From Brachybacterium saurashtrense (lineage in GTDB: Bacteria; Actinomycetota; Actinomycetes; Actinomycetales; Dermabacteraceae): a stretch of DNA of 64,000 bases. The stretch lies in NCBI RefSeq assembly GCF_003355475.1, contig NZ_CP031356.1, forward strand, positions 3,038,001 through 3,102,000, given 5' to 3'. The notes beneath the pieces were generated by a model that worked only from the letters and a program-made list of their open reading frames with translations, was not told the DNA's origin and ran no database searches. The position numbers and the translations under genes were made by a program. Below, piece after piece: positions 36,417 through 45,462 of this stretch; position 1 is the stretch's first letter, and each line of letters opens with the position of its first letter.

Positions 36417-36630
36417 GGCTGCTCCTGGTCCTTCGGGGACACGGACGGGGACGGGCGCCGCGGAACCGGAAGGCCGTGCTGCGCCCAGCCACTCAGTATG
36501 AGCACGTGGGCCGCCCCGACGGAACGACCTGGCGGCGAAGCACACAGGGTGTGCACGGGTGATGCGGCGCCGCTCACATCCTCGCAGGCCTCCTGCACGG
36601 CGGCCCGCACAGGTCCTTCACCTCCGTCGC

Positions 36631-38094
36631 TCAGGACTCCTGGCGCGCCGCCCACCAGGTGCGCAGCTCCTGCTCGGCCCGCTCCTCGCCGAGGGGGCCG
36701 TGCTCCATCCGCAGAGCCAGCAGGTGCTGGTACGCCTCGCCCACGGCCCGACCGGGCGGCAGGTCGAGGATCTCCATGATCCGGTTGCCGTCCAGGTCGG
36801 GGCGGATCCGATCGATCTCCTCCTGCGCGGCGAGCTCGTCGATCCGCGCCTCGAGCTCGTCGTAGGCGCGGGCGAGGGTGCGGGCCTTGCGCCGGTTGCG
36901 GGTGGTGACGTCCGCGCGGGTGAGCCGGTGGAGGTGCTGGAGCAGGTCACCGGCATCGGTGACGTAGCGGCGCACGGCGGAGTCCGTCCAGGGCGAGTCG
37001 ACGTAGCCGTGGAAGCGCAGGTGCAGCTCCACCAAGCGCGCCACCTTCTTGGTGGTGTCCTTGTCGAAGGTGAGCGCCTTCATCCGCTTCGCGGTCATCT
37101 TCGCGCCCACCGTCTCGTGGAAGCGGAAGGTGACCGCCCCGCCCTCCTCGAAGCGCCGCGTGGCCGGCTTGCCCACGTCGTGCATCAGCGCGGCCAGGCG
37201 CAGCACCAGGTCCGGACCCTCGCAGGGGCCGCCGGAGCCGGCCGGGCTCTCCAGGTCGATGGCCTGGTCGAGCACGGTGAGGGTGTGCTCGTAGACGTCC
37301 TTGTGGTGGTGGTGCTCGTCGATCTCCAGCTGCAGCGCCGGCAGCTCGGGCAGCACGTGGGCGGCCAGCCCCAGCTCGGTGAGCAGCTCCAGCCCGCCGC
37401 GCGGGTGCGCGCCCAGCATCAGCTTCACCAGCTCCTCGCGCACCCGTTCCGCGGAGACGATGGTGATCCGCTCGGCGAGCTCCTCGATCGCATCGGCCGT
37501 GGCGTCCTCGATCCGGAACCCGAGCTGGGCCACGAAGCGCACCGCGCGCATCATCCGCAGCGGATCGTCGGTGAAGGACTGCCGCGGCGTCACGGGCGTG
37601 CGCAGCAGGGTGCGGGCGAGGTCCGCGAGCCCGTCGAAGGGGTCCACCAGCTCCAGCGAGGGCAGGCGCACCGCCATCGCGTTGACGGTGAAGTCGCGCC
37701 GGGAGAGATCACCCTCGAGGGTGTCCCCGTACTCGACCTGCGGCTTGCGGCTGTGCGGATCGTAGGACTCGGTGCGGTAGGTGGTGATCTCCACCTTCAC
37801 CCCGTGGCGCACCCCGCCCAGGGTCCCGAAGTCGCGCCCCATGTCCCAGATCGCGCCGCCGGCGGTCCAGTCGCGCAGGATCTGCTCGGTCTGCTCCGGG
37901 CGGGCGGAGGTGGTGAAGTCCAGATCCGCGCTGGAGCGACCCAGCACCGCGTCCCGCACCGGCCCGCCCACCAGGGCCAGCTCGTGCCCGGCGGCCTCGA
38001 ACAGTCTCCCCAGCTCGTGGATCTCCGCCGGCAGCGCCGCGAACATGGAGGCGGCGCGGCGGCGGGCGGTGGTCTCGTCGACGGGATCGGTCAC
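36631..38094 (-). CDS. cca: CCA tRNA nucleotidyltransferase
   Basis: 487 residues. LALVGGPVRDAVLGRSSADLDFTTSARPEQ holds the Gly-Gly-x-x-R-D and Asp-x-Asp motifs of class II nucleotidyltransferases; RRDFTVNAMAVRL, DPLRMMRAVRFVAQLGF and the EDATADAIEELAERI helix follow. A C-terminal HD domain is present (LAALMHDVGKPATR). It adds or repairs the 3' CCA of tRNAs, needed here because tRNA-Leu lacks an encoded CCA. The start is GTG 38094, after an AGGACAGGA stretch. It is divergent from the DUF6049 gene, the usual actinobacterial arrangement beside murJ. Confidence 0.94.
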   Translation of the reverse strand: MTDPVDETTARRRAASMFAALPAEIHELGRLFEAAGHELALVGGPVRDAVLGRSSADLDFTTSARPEQTEQILRDWTAGGAIWDMGRDFGTLGGVRHGVKVEITTYRTESYDPHSRKPQVEYGDTLEGDLSRRDFTVNAMAVRLPSLELVDPFDGLADLARTLLRTPVTPRQSFTDDPLRMMRAVRFVAQLGFRIEDATADAIEELAERITIVSAERVREELVKLMLGAHPRGGLELLTELGLAAHVLPELPALQLEIDEHHHHKDVYEHTLTVLDQAIDLESPAGSGGPCEGPDLVLRLAALMHDVGKPATRRFEEGGAVTFRFHETVGAKMTAKRMKALTFDKDTTKKVARLVELHLRFHGYVDSPWTDSAVRRYVTDAGDLLQHLHRLTRADVTTRNRRKARTLARAYDELEARIDELAAQEEIDRIRPDLDGNRIMEILDLPPGRAVGEAYQHLLALRMEHGPLGEERAEQELRTWWAARQES

Positions 38095-38181
38095 GGGAGG
38101 TCCTGTCCTGGATCGGGGGTGGGGCGCGGGCGCGATGTAGAGGTCTGGTGCACCTGCGGGCCTCCAACGGTAGCGGCCGCT

Positions 38182-38187
38182 TACAGT
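38182..38187 (+). promoter_or_regulatory. -10 element of leaderless DUF6049 gene promoter
   Basis: TACAGT ends six bases before ATG 38194; no Shine-Dalgarno sequence. Confidence 0.5.
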
Positions 38188-38193
38188 GTCCCC

Positions 38194-40503
38194 ATGCCGT
38201 CGTCCCCGCTGTCCGTGCGCCCGGTGCTCGCGGCGCTGCTGGCGGCACTCCTGGTGGCGTCATCGGTGCTGGTGAGCGTTCCGTCGTCCCTGATGGGCGC
38301 CGCCCATGCGGCACCCCCTCCGGCCTCGGAGGACTCGCCGATCAGCACCGATCTCGTCTCGTTGACCCCCACCTCCCTCGCGCCCGGCGGGGTGCTCGAG
38401 GCGCAGGTGGACGTGACCAACACCTCCGAGCGGCCGCTCTCGGAGCTCGCCCTCGAGCTGCGCACCCGCACCGCCCGGGTCACCGACCGCGAGGCTCTCG
38501 AGACCTGGCAGACCGATGCCACGCTCGACTCCACGGGCACGCCGCTCGCGCTCTCCGGGGCCGAGGCGCGGCTCGAGCCCGGCGAGACGGCGCGTCTCAC
38601 GGTGCGGATCGACGCCGACGAGCTGGGCTACGCGGAGGCCTCCTACTACTGGGGCACCCGCCGGATCGCGCTCACCGTCACGGCGGAGGACGAGGCGCTG
38701 TCCACGCTGCGCACCTTCGTGGTGTGGCGCCCGGCCGACGCCGACGCCGCGATCACCCAGTCGGTGCTGCTGCCCGTCGCCGCGGAGGACGCCTCCGCGA
38801 TGGTGACCGATCCGGAGGGCTACGCCGAGTCGGCGGAGTCCGGGCGCCTCGCCTCCGTGAGCACCCTGGCGCAGCGGGAGGACGTGGACTGGTGGCTGGA
38901 CCCGGCGCTGCTGGACCCGCCGATGATGCCGGTGGACGGCGACGCACCGGCCGACGACGGGCAGGTGGTGCGCCGGTACGCGGCCGAGCCCACCGCGGCG
39001 GCGCTCGCCACCACGCTCGAGGAGTTTGTGGGCGCGCGGACGGTGCTGGCGATGCCGTACGCACAGTCCGACCTGGTGAGCCTGGGAGCCGCCGACGCCG
39101 ACGCCCTCGCCCGCGCGGTGCAGGAGCACGGCGACGCGGCCTGGTCCTCGGCGGGGATCGTGCCGGTCGCCTCCGCCCTGCCCCTCGAGGGCAGCGCCGC
39201 CTCCGCCTCCGCTCTCGAGGCGGCGGCCGCGGCCGGAGGCACCGCGGCGGTGCTGCCCTCCAGCTCCCTGCGGGAGGATCCGCGCTCGAGCATCACCCCG
39301 AGCTCGGTGGGGGTGCACCGCACCGACAGGCGCTCGCTGGCCCTGCTCGCCCCCGACCCGGTGCTCTCCGACGAGTTCTCGCTCCTCGCCGAGGGCTCGG
39401 ACGCGGAGCAGACCCGCCAGCGTCTGCTCGCGGAGACCGCCACCATCGCCTCGGAGTACACCACCGCGCCGCGGCACCTGCTGATCACCCCGTCGGCCGA
39501 GGCGGTGCTGGACCCGGAGGCCGCTGCGGCGACCCTCGACGCCTTCGAGGAGGCGCCCTGGATCGAGACGGGCCGCACCTCCTCGCTGCTGCAGGCGGCG
39601 GCCGGCGAGGACTGGACCACCGACCCCGCCGACGACAGCGGTGCGCTGTACGCGCTCGGCGAGATCGAGGACGGCGAGATCCACCCCAGCGCCCCCGACG
39701 AGGACGGCCGCTGGAATCACCTGGAGAGCGCCGACCAGGCGGAGCTGTTGGATCCCGAGGCGCTCACCGCCCTCGGCGAGGCCTACGAGCAGGTGGACGT
39801 GATGGGCGCGGCGATGGAGGACGACGCCCCGCTGGAGGCGCCGCGCCTGGAGATCCTCGCCGGCACCTCGCAGCGCTGGCGCGGCGACCCCGAGCTGCCG
39901 CTGGCCCGCGCCCAGGAGGCCTCCGCCCTGGTCACGGCGTTGCAGGACCGCATCCAGGTGGTGCCGGCCTCCGGGTACAACGTCATCTCCGACCAGGTGA
40001 GCGTGCCCATCACCCTCAGCAACGATCTCGACACCCCGATCACCGTGCGGGTGGAGGTCACCTCCGACAAGCCCCTGGTGCAGGTGGGCGAGCCGGCGGT
40101 GGTGGAGGTGCCCGCGCGCGGGCAGGTCGACGCCGCCGTGGACGTCGAGGCGATCGCCAACGGCGAGGTGGTGCTCACCACGGTGGTCACCACCGAGGAC
40201 GGCCGCGCTCTCAACGCTCCGGTGGACGTGCCGCTGACCGTCAACCCGTCGTGGGAGAACTGGACCACGCTGGTGCTGGTGATCGCGATGGGCCTGCTGG
40301 TGGTGGTGGGCGTGGCCCGGGCCCGACGGACCGGCTCCGCCGCGCGCGCCCCCGCCGTGCGGGGTCCCGAGGAGCCGGAGGAGCCGGCCCCCGCCGGGCC
40401 CTCCCGGGAGGAGCCCGGCGCCGAGCGGGAGGTGTGGCCGGGCGGCAGCGGCCCCGCCGCCTCCGGCGCCCCTCCAGATCCGACCGAGAAGAACAGAGAA
40501 TGA
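38194..40503 (+). CDS. DUF6049 family membrane-anchored extracytoplasmic protein
   Basis: 769 residues. An N-terminal signal peptide (PVLAALLAALLVASSVLVSV, Ala-His-Ala-Ala cleavage region) is followed by about 660 extracytoplasmic residues of beta-rich character. One membrane helix near the C-terminus (TLVLVIAMGLLVVVGVA) precedes an acidic, Pro-rich cytoplasmic tail. I recognise it by position between cca and murJ as the DUF6049 protein of Actinobacteria; its role is unknown. Its stop overlaps murJ's ATG (ATGA), so it is probably needed in proportion to the flippase and may assist cell-wall assembly. Confidence 0.82.
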   Translation: MPSSPLSVRPVLAALLAALLVASSVLVSVPSSLMGAAHAAPPPASEDSPISTDLVSLTPTSLAPGGVLEAQVDVTNTSERPLSELALELRTRTARVTDREALETWQTDATLDSTGTPLALSGAEARLEPGETARLTVRIDADELGYAEASYYWGTRRIALTVTAEDEALSTLRTFVVWRPADADAAITQSVLLPVAAEDASAMVTDPEGYAESAESGRLASVSTLAQREDVDWWLDPALLDPPMMPVDGDAPADDGQVVRRYAAEPTAAALATTLEEFVGARTVLAMPYAQSDLVSLGAADADALARAVQEHGDAAWSSAGIVPVASALPLEGSAASASALEAAAAAGGTAAVLPSSSLREDPRSSITPSSVGVHRTDRRSLALLAPDPVLSDEFSLLAEGSDAEQTRQRLLAETATIASEYTTAPRHLLITPSAEAVLDPEAAAATLDAFEEAPWIETGRTSSLLQAAAGEDWTTDPADDSGALYALGEIEDGEIHPSAPDEDGRWNHLESADQAELLDPEALTALGEAYEQVDVMGAAMEDDAPLEAPRLEILAGTSQRWRGDPELPLARAQEASALVTALQDRIQVVPASGYNVISDQVSVPITLSNDLDTPITVRVEVTSDKPLVQVGEPAVVEVPARGQVDAAVDVEAIANGEVVLTTVVTTEDGRALNAPVDVPLTVNPSWENWTTLVLVIAMGLLVVVGVARARRTGSAARAPAVRGPEEPEEPAPAGPSREEPGAEREVWPGGSGPAASGAPPDPTEKNRE

Positions 40504-42239
40504 GCACCACCCGACGGGTCCACCACATCCCCCGCCACCGCCGTCACGGCGCCCCCGCCAGCAGCTCCACCCTGCTGCGGGCGAGCGTGGTGATGGCGGC
40601 GGGGTCGATGGTCTCGCGCCTGCTCGGCTTCGTGCGCACCTTCCTGTTCGGCGCGATCCTGGGCGGGTCGATGTCCGCCGCGGCGAACGCCTTCAGCGCC
40701 GCGAACACCCTGCCCAACACGATCTGGCTGCTGGTGGGCGGCGGCACGCTGAACGCGATCCTGGTGCCCGCCATCGTCCGCGCCGTGAAACGGCCGGACC
40801 GCGGCAGCGACTACATCTCGCGCCTGATGACCCTGGTCGCCGCGGTGTCCCTGGGCGTGACCGCGGTGTGCCTGGTCGCGGTGCCGCTGCTGCTCACGCT
40901 CACCAGCGGCGTGCTTCCGCCTGCCACGTACGCGCTGGCGGTCCAGCTGGGCTACTGGATGATGCCGCAGATCTTCTTCTCCGCCCTGTACGTGATGTGC
41001 GGGCAGCTGCTGAACGCACACGACTCCTTCGGCCCGTACCAGTGGGCGCCGGTCGTGAACAACCTCGTGGGCATCCTCGGCGCCGCCCTGTTCCTGGGGC
41101 TGTGGGGCACCGTGGGGGACCCGTCGCAGTGGACGATGTCGATGATCCTCGCGATGGCGGCGATCAACGTGGGCGGCTCCGCCGCGCAGGTGCTGTTCCT
41201 GTTCTGGTACGTCAAGGGGCTGGATCTGCGGCTGCGACCGACGTGGGGGCTGCGCGGTCTGGGGCTGGGCAAGCTCAGCCGGATCGGTCTGTGGTCGCTG
41301 GCGATGCTGGGGCTGGGCCAGCTGGGCATCTGGGCGTCCCGCTGGGCCACGAACGGGGCGGTGCGGATGACGGAGCAGCACCAGGGCTCCCCGGAGATCG
41401 CCGCCCGCTACCCGGCGCTGCTCACCATGGAGTGGGCCTACCTGGCCTTCATGATCCCGCAGGGCATCATCGCGGTCACCCTGGTCACGGCCGCGTTCCC
41501 CTCGATCTCGCGCAGCGCGGCGGAGGCCGACCACGCCGGGGCGCTGGCCCGCTACAGCGAGACGAACCGTCTGCTCGCGGTGCCGATGATGCTGTGCACG
41601 GCGGTGTTCGTCGCGCTGGCGGGGCCGATCATGTGGGTGATCGGCGGCGGCACCGGCGAGATCGGGGCGCGCGCCAACGGCACGGTGCTGGTCGCGTACA
41701 TGCTGGGACTGGTGCCGTTCGCCTCGCTGTACCTGATCAAGCGCGTGTTCTACGCCTACGAGGACGCCCGCACCCCGTTCCTCGCCCAGATCCCGATCGC
41801 CGCGATCACGGTGCTGTCGGTGCCGGTGATCCTCACCGCCGTGGACCCCCGGTACGCGGCGATGGCGGCGGCGGGCGCGACCAGTCTCGGCAACCTCGCC
41901 GCCTGGCTGCTGGGGATGTGGCAGCTGCGCCGGCTCGCCGCCCGCCACCGCACCGCACCGCCCAGTGCGCGGGAAGGGCTGGGGCTGTTCGCGATGCTGG
42001 GCGGTGCCGCGGTGCTGGCCTGGGCCGTGGGCGCCGGTCTGGTGCACCTGGCCGGGGACCTGATGTGGAGCCACCGCGCCGTGGCGGTGCTGCTGGGAGG
42101 CCTGGTGGGGGTGGTGATGACCGCGGTGTTCGTGGCGGTGGCATACCTGCTCGGCGTGCCGGAGGTGCGGCGCCTGGTGGCGACGGCACGGCGTCGGCTG
42201 GGCCCGATCTCCCGTCGACTGCGCAGGGTGACCTCGTAG
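40500..42239 (+). CDS. murJ: Lipid II flippase MurJ
   Basis: 579 residues with about 14 membrane helices. VVMAAGSMVSRLLGFVRTFLFGAILG at the N-terminus and AANTLPNTIWLLVGGGTLNAILVPAI are MurJ (MVF) signatures; the Arg residues in the central cavity (SRLLGFVRT) are kept. It moves lipid II to the outer membrane face for peptidoglycan synthesis. In mycobacteria the MurJ homologue carries a C-terminal pseudokinase domain; here a pseudokinase is a separate gene directly downstream. ATGA overlap with the DUF6049 gene. Confidence 0.95.
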   Translation: MSTTRRVHHIPRHRRHGAPASSSTLLRASVVMAAGSMVSRLLGFVRTFLFGAILGGSMSAAANAFSAANTLPNTIWLLVGGGTLNAILVPAIVRAVKRPDRGSDYISRLMTLVAAVSLGVTAVCLVAVPLLLTLTSGVLPPATYALAVQLGYWMMPQIFFSALYVMCGQLLNAHDSFGPYQWAPVVNNLVGILGAALFLGLWGTVGDPSQWTMSMILAMAAINVGGSAAQVLFLFWYVKGLDLRLRPTWGLRGLGLGKLSRIGLWSLAMLGLGQLGIWASRWATNGAVRMTEQHQGSPEIAARYPALLTMEWAYLAFMIPQGIIAVTLVTAAFPSISRSAAEADHAGALARYSETNRLLAVPMMLCTAVFVALAGPIMWVIGGGTGEIGARANGTVLVAYMLGLVPFASLYLIKRVFYAYEDARTPFLAQIPIAAITVLSVPVILTAVDPRYAAMAAAGATSLGNLAAWLLGMWQLRRLAARHRTAPPSAREGLGLFAMLGGAAVLAWAVGAGLVHLAGDLMWSHRAVAVLLGGLVGVVMTAVFVAVAYLLGVPEVRRLVATARRRLGPISRRLRRVTS

Positions 42240-42294
42240 CATGGCGGACGCACGGGACGGGCACACCGCCGCCGGACGAGGAGAAGGACGGTCC

Positions 42295-44808
42295 GTGAAC
42301 ACGAACCCCCAGTCGGACGCACTGCGCTCGAGGTGGACCCTGCAGGGGAGGATCCCGCTGTCGGGTGTCGCCGAGGGCGCGGTGTGGCGTCGTGCCCGCA
42401 CCGTCGCGACCGGCGAGGACGTGGTGCTGTTCATCGTGGAGGGAGAGGCCGCGCTGGAGGCGGCCGACGCGGTGCGCCGCGCCTACCTGGTCGAGGATCC
42501 GCACCTGCTGCCCGTGCGCGACATCGTGGTGCTCGACGATCCGCGGGAGGACGGCGGCGCACCGCAGGCGAACGCGAGCGGCGAGGCCGGGGGCGGGCCG
42601 ATCACCGTGGTGGAGTACCCGCTGCCGTCGGCGCCGCCGCTGGCCGCGCTGCTGGCAGAGGGGGCGCTGCACCCCGAGACCGCGCGCGCGGTCGTGGGCG
42701 AGGCCGCCAGCGGGCTGGAGACCGCGCGCCGCCGCGGGGTGCGCCATCAGCTGCTCGACTCCAATCGCGTGTTCGTGGACACCCGCAGCGGGGCCGTCAC
42801 CGTGCTGGGCGTGGGGGTGGAGGCCGCCGCGCATCCGGGCCTGGACCGCTCCCGCGAGGTGGCCTCCTTCCAGGACACCGCCGCCCTGGTGGCGCTGCTG
42901 TACCGGGCGCTGACGGGCCGCAGCCCGCGGCCGGGGGCGGACGGCACCGTGCCGCGGCCCTCCGCGGTGGTGGACACCCCGGTCCCGGAGGACCTCGACC
43001 TGCTGTGCGACCTGGTGCTGAACGACTCGGCCGAGGTGGTGCCGGAGACGACGCGCGGCCTGATCGAGGCGCTCGAGCCGTGGCAGTCGATCCCGGTGAC
43101 GCTCGAGGCGTACTCGCGGGCCGGGCAGGAGGCCGCCCCGGTGGAGGAGGCGCCGACGCCCACGCCGACGGAACGGGACAGCGGGGACCCCGAGACGGCC
43201 CCCGCGACGCCGGCTCCCGCGACGGCGTCGCCCCCTGCGGAGGAGTCAGATCCCGCGGCGGCGTCGACCGCTCCGGCGGAGTGGGCTCCCGCGGCGGCGT
43301 CGCTCCCTGCGGCGACGTCAGCTCCTGCGGCGGCCCCGGGCGGGGTCCAGGCGCCGACCGCGCACACCACGGCGTCGGAACCCTCCGCCGCCGAGTCCGC
43401 CCCCTCGCAGCCTGCAGCCACGCAGCCCACCTCGTCGGAGCAGGGCGCCGATCCGGAGGCGGACGCCGCACGGCGACGCACCGCCGAGGAGGCGCGTGGG
43501 CTGGTGGACGACCTGCACCTCACCGAGAAACGCAGCACCGCCGCGTTCCCCGGTCACCTCGACATCACCGGACCGCCCCCGCCGGCCGCCCCCGCCCCGC
43601 CCGTCCCGGAGGAGCAGACGCCGAGCGCGGCGCCGCCGGCCGCACCCCCCGCGGAGTCGGGGTATCCGGCGCGCACCTCGGGCACGCACTGGCCGCTCGC
43701 CCCCACCCAGCCGGCCTCCGCCTCGGCCCCGCAGACCGGAGCGGCGGCCGCCGCGGTCGCGGCCCCCACCCCGGACGTCGCCGCCCCCACGCCGAATGCC
43801 GCGGAGGAGCCCGCGTCTCCGGCCGCCGACACCTCGGCGCCCGCCTCCCGCACCGGCTCCGACACCAGCTCCAGCTCCAGCTCCAGCTCCAGCTCCAGCT
43901 CCAGCTCCAGCTCCAGCGAGCCTCCTACGGCGCCCGCCGCTCCGGTCGAGGCCACCGCCCCGCTGGACCCTGTCCGCACCGACGGGCCGATCGTCGTGCA
44001 CGGGCGGTCCCGCTCGGTGCTCGAGGATCCCCCGGACGAGGAGACCGTCCCCGCCTCCCGCAGCTCCCTGCTGCGGGACGTGGTGGGTGTCGCGGTGGAC
44101 CATGACGCGGCGGAGACCTTCGCCCTGGGCCCGCAGGACCGCGAGAAGCGCTCCCTGCAGTCGCAGTGGATCATCATCGGCGGCGCCATCATCGTGATGA
44201 TCGCGCTGGTGGTGGCGCTGACCTCGATCACCTCCGACGTGCGCGAGATGCTCGAGGACCCGCTGGCCACCTCTCAGGCGCCCGAGACCACCGCTCCGGC
44301 CGAGGAGGAGGAGACGAGCTCGGCCCCGGTGGAGCCGACCCCCACGGAGTCGGAGGAGCCCGATCTCCCCGCGCCCGAGATCGCGAACGTGGAGCTGTTC
44401 GAGGACGGCGGCGGGGACCCGGACCACACCGACCAGCAGGACCGCCTCACGGACGGCGACCCCTCCACGTACTGGTCGACCCAGCACTACGGCAGCCCGG
44501 ACTTCGGCGGCCTCCACGGCGGGCTCGGCATCCGCCTGCAGTTCGCCGAGCCCTCCACCTTGAACGCGGTCACGCTCACCACCGCCCTGAACAACGGCGG
44601 CACCGTGGAGCTCCGTGCCCTGAACGACGACGGCTCCCTCGGGGACGTGCTCACCAGCGGCGAGTTCGTGGGCGACGGCGAGGTGCGCCTGGAGACCCCC
44701 GAACCGCTGGAGGCCGAGCAGGTGGCGCTGTGGATCACCGAGCTGCCGCCGGACAGCCGGGAGTCGGGCCGGTTCCGCGCCCGGATCGCGGAGATCGAGG
44801 TCGAATGA
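42295..44808 (+). CDS. Pseudokinase with transmembrane segment and discoidin-like C-terminus
   Basis: 837 residues from GTG 42295, which has GAGGAGAAGG six bases upstream; an ATG 18 codons earlier lacks such a site. Residues about 10-270 follow a Ser/Thr kinase fold, but the catalytic-loop Asp is lost (GVRHQLLDSNRVFV) and the DFG motif reads VLGVGVEA, so it should be inactive. Residues about 270-610 are Ala/Pro/Ser-rich with a poly-Ser run. One membrane helix (WIIIGGAIIVMIALVVALT) follows. The outer domain resembles a discoidin/F5-8C-type fold (DPSTYWSTQHYGSPDFGG). It corresponds in context to the pseudokinase part of mycobacterial MviN and may regulate MurJ by binding an FHA partner. Confidence 0.8.
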   Translation: MNTNPQSDALRSRWTLQGRIPLSGVAEGAVWRRARTVATGEDVVLFIVEGEAALEAADAVRRAYLVEDPHLLPVRDIVVLDDPREDGGAPQANASGEAGGGPITVVEYPLPSAPPLAALLAEGALHPETARAVVGEAASGLETARRRGVRHQLLDSNRVFVDTRSGAVTVLGVGVEAAAHPGLDRSREVASFQDTAALVALLYRALTGRSPRPGADGTVPRPSAVVDTPVPEDLDLLCDLVLNDSAEVVPETTRGLIEALEPWQSIPVTLEAYSRAGQEAAPVEEAPTPTPTERDSGDPETAPATPAPATASPPAEESDPAAASTAPAEWAPAAASLPAATSAPAAAPGGVQAPTAHTTASEPSAAESAPSQPAATQPTSSEQGADPEADAARRRTAEEARGLVDDLHLTEKRSTAAFPGHLDITGPPPPAAPAPPVPEEQTPSAAPPAAPPAESGYPARTSGTHWPLAPTQPASASAPQTGAAAAAVAAPTPDVAAPTPNAAEEPASPAADTSAPASRTGSDTSSSSSSSSSSSSSSSSSEPPTAPAAPVEATAPLDPVRTDGPIVVHGRSRSVLEDPPDEETVPASRSSLLRDVVGVAVDHDAAETFALGPQDREKRSLQSQWIIIGGAIIVMIALVVALTSITSDVREMLEDPLATSQAPETTAPAEEEETSSAPVEPTPTESEEPDLPAPEIANVELFEDGGGDPDHTDQQDRLTDGDPSTYWSTQHYGSPDFGGLHGGLGIRLQFAEPSTLNAVTLTTALNNGGTVELRALNDDGSLGDVLTSGEFVGDGEVRLETPEPLEAEQVALWITELPPDSRESGRFRARIAEIEVE
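43867..43914 (+). repeat. agctcc hexanucleotide tandem repeat (poly-Ser)
   Basis: Eight perfect agctcc units encode 16 consecutive Ser, extended by flanking Ser codons. Perfect at DNA level, so prone to copy-number change in frame. Confidence 0.9.
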
Positions 44809-45371
44809 GTCCCGCCCCGCCGGGACGGCCCACCCGGCAGGCCCGCACGGAGCGCCGACCGCGCTTCGGCACCATGCTGGGCATCCCGGTGCCGTTGGTG
44901 CTGCTCGCGCTCGTGGCCGCCGCGCTGCTGGGGGTGCAGCTCGCGGGCGCCCTGGAGCAGACCACGGCCGGGCGCACCCGCTCCGTGACCACCTCCACGG
45001 ACACGGTGCCCGGCGCTGGGAAGAATTCCGCTGGCGATCCCGTTCTCACGGAGGCGACCCTCGGCACCGAGGTGCAGCGTCTGGTCGACACCGGCACGAT
45101 CCAGCCGATGACGAGCTTCGACGCGGCCCAGTGCCTGCGCGAGCAGGGGGTGAGCGATTCGATCCTGATCCTGGAGGAGGTGGCATGGGGCGGCGACGGG
45201 ACGGCCGGCTGGTTGCTGGTGCACGGCCCGATGGACCGCGAGACGCTGCGCGCCAACGGCGGCATCGTCTCCGCCACCGTGGTGCTGCCCAGCTGCGGCA
45301 CCGGCGACGAGGACCGCACGCCCGCCGAGGATCTGCTGTGGTCCGGCGACGTGATGATCGGCGCGCTCTGA
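44805..45371 (+). CDS. Small membrane-anchored protein, unknown function
   Basis: 188 residues. A basic N-terminus is followed by one membrane helix ([21 protein letters not shown]), then about 135 residues that should be extracytoplasmic. Two Cys (AAQCLREQG and LPSCGTG) could form a disulfide. I do not recognise a family. The ATG overlaps the pseudokinase stop (ATGA), so it is translated with it and probably belongs to the same envelope complex. Confidence 0.7.
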   Translation: MSPAPPGRPTRQARTERRPRFGTMLGIPVPLVLLALVAAALLGVQLAGALEQTTAGRTRSVTTSTDTVPGAGKNSAGDPVLTEATLGTEVQRLVDTGTIQPMTSFDAAQCLREQGVSDSILILEEVAWGGDGTAGWLLVHGPMDRETLRANGGIVSATVVLPSCGTGDEDRTPAEDLLWSGDVMIGAL

Positions 45372-45462
45372 CTCCGCCGCTGCCCACCGCGGCACACCTG
45401 CTCCATACTTGACGGCGGTCCTCCCGCCGACCGCCCACCCTCCCACCGGAAGGACATCCACC

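Noticed and set aside
43867..43914. Short-repeat run resembling a CRISPR-like or satellite array (also at 2967-3014 and 33940-34068)
   Set aside because: Units of 6 or 12 bp, no spacers, all in frame within protein-coding low-complexity regions.
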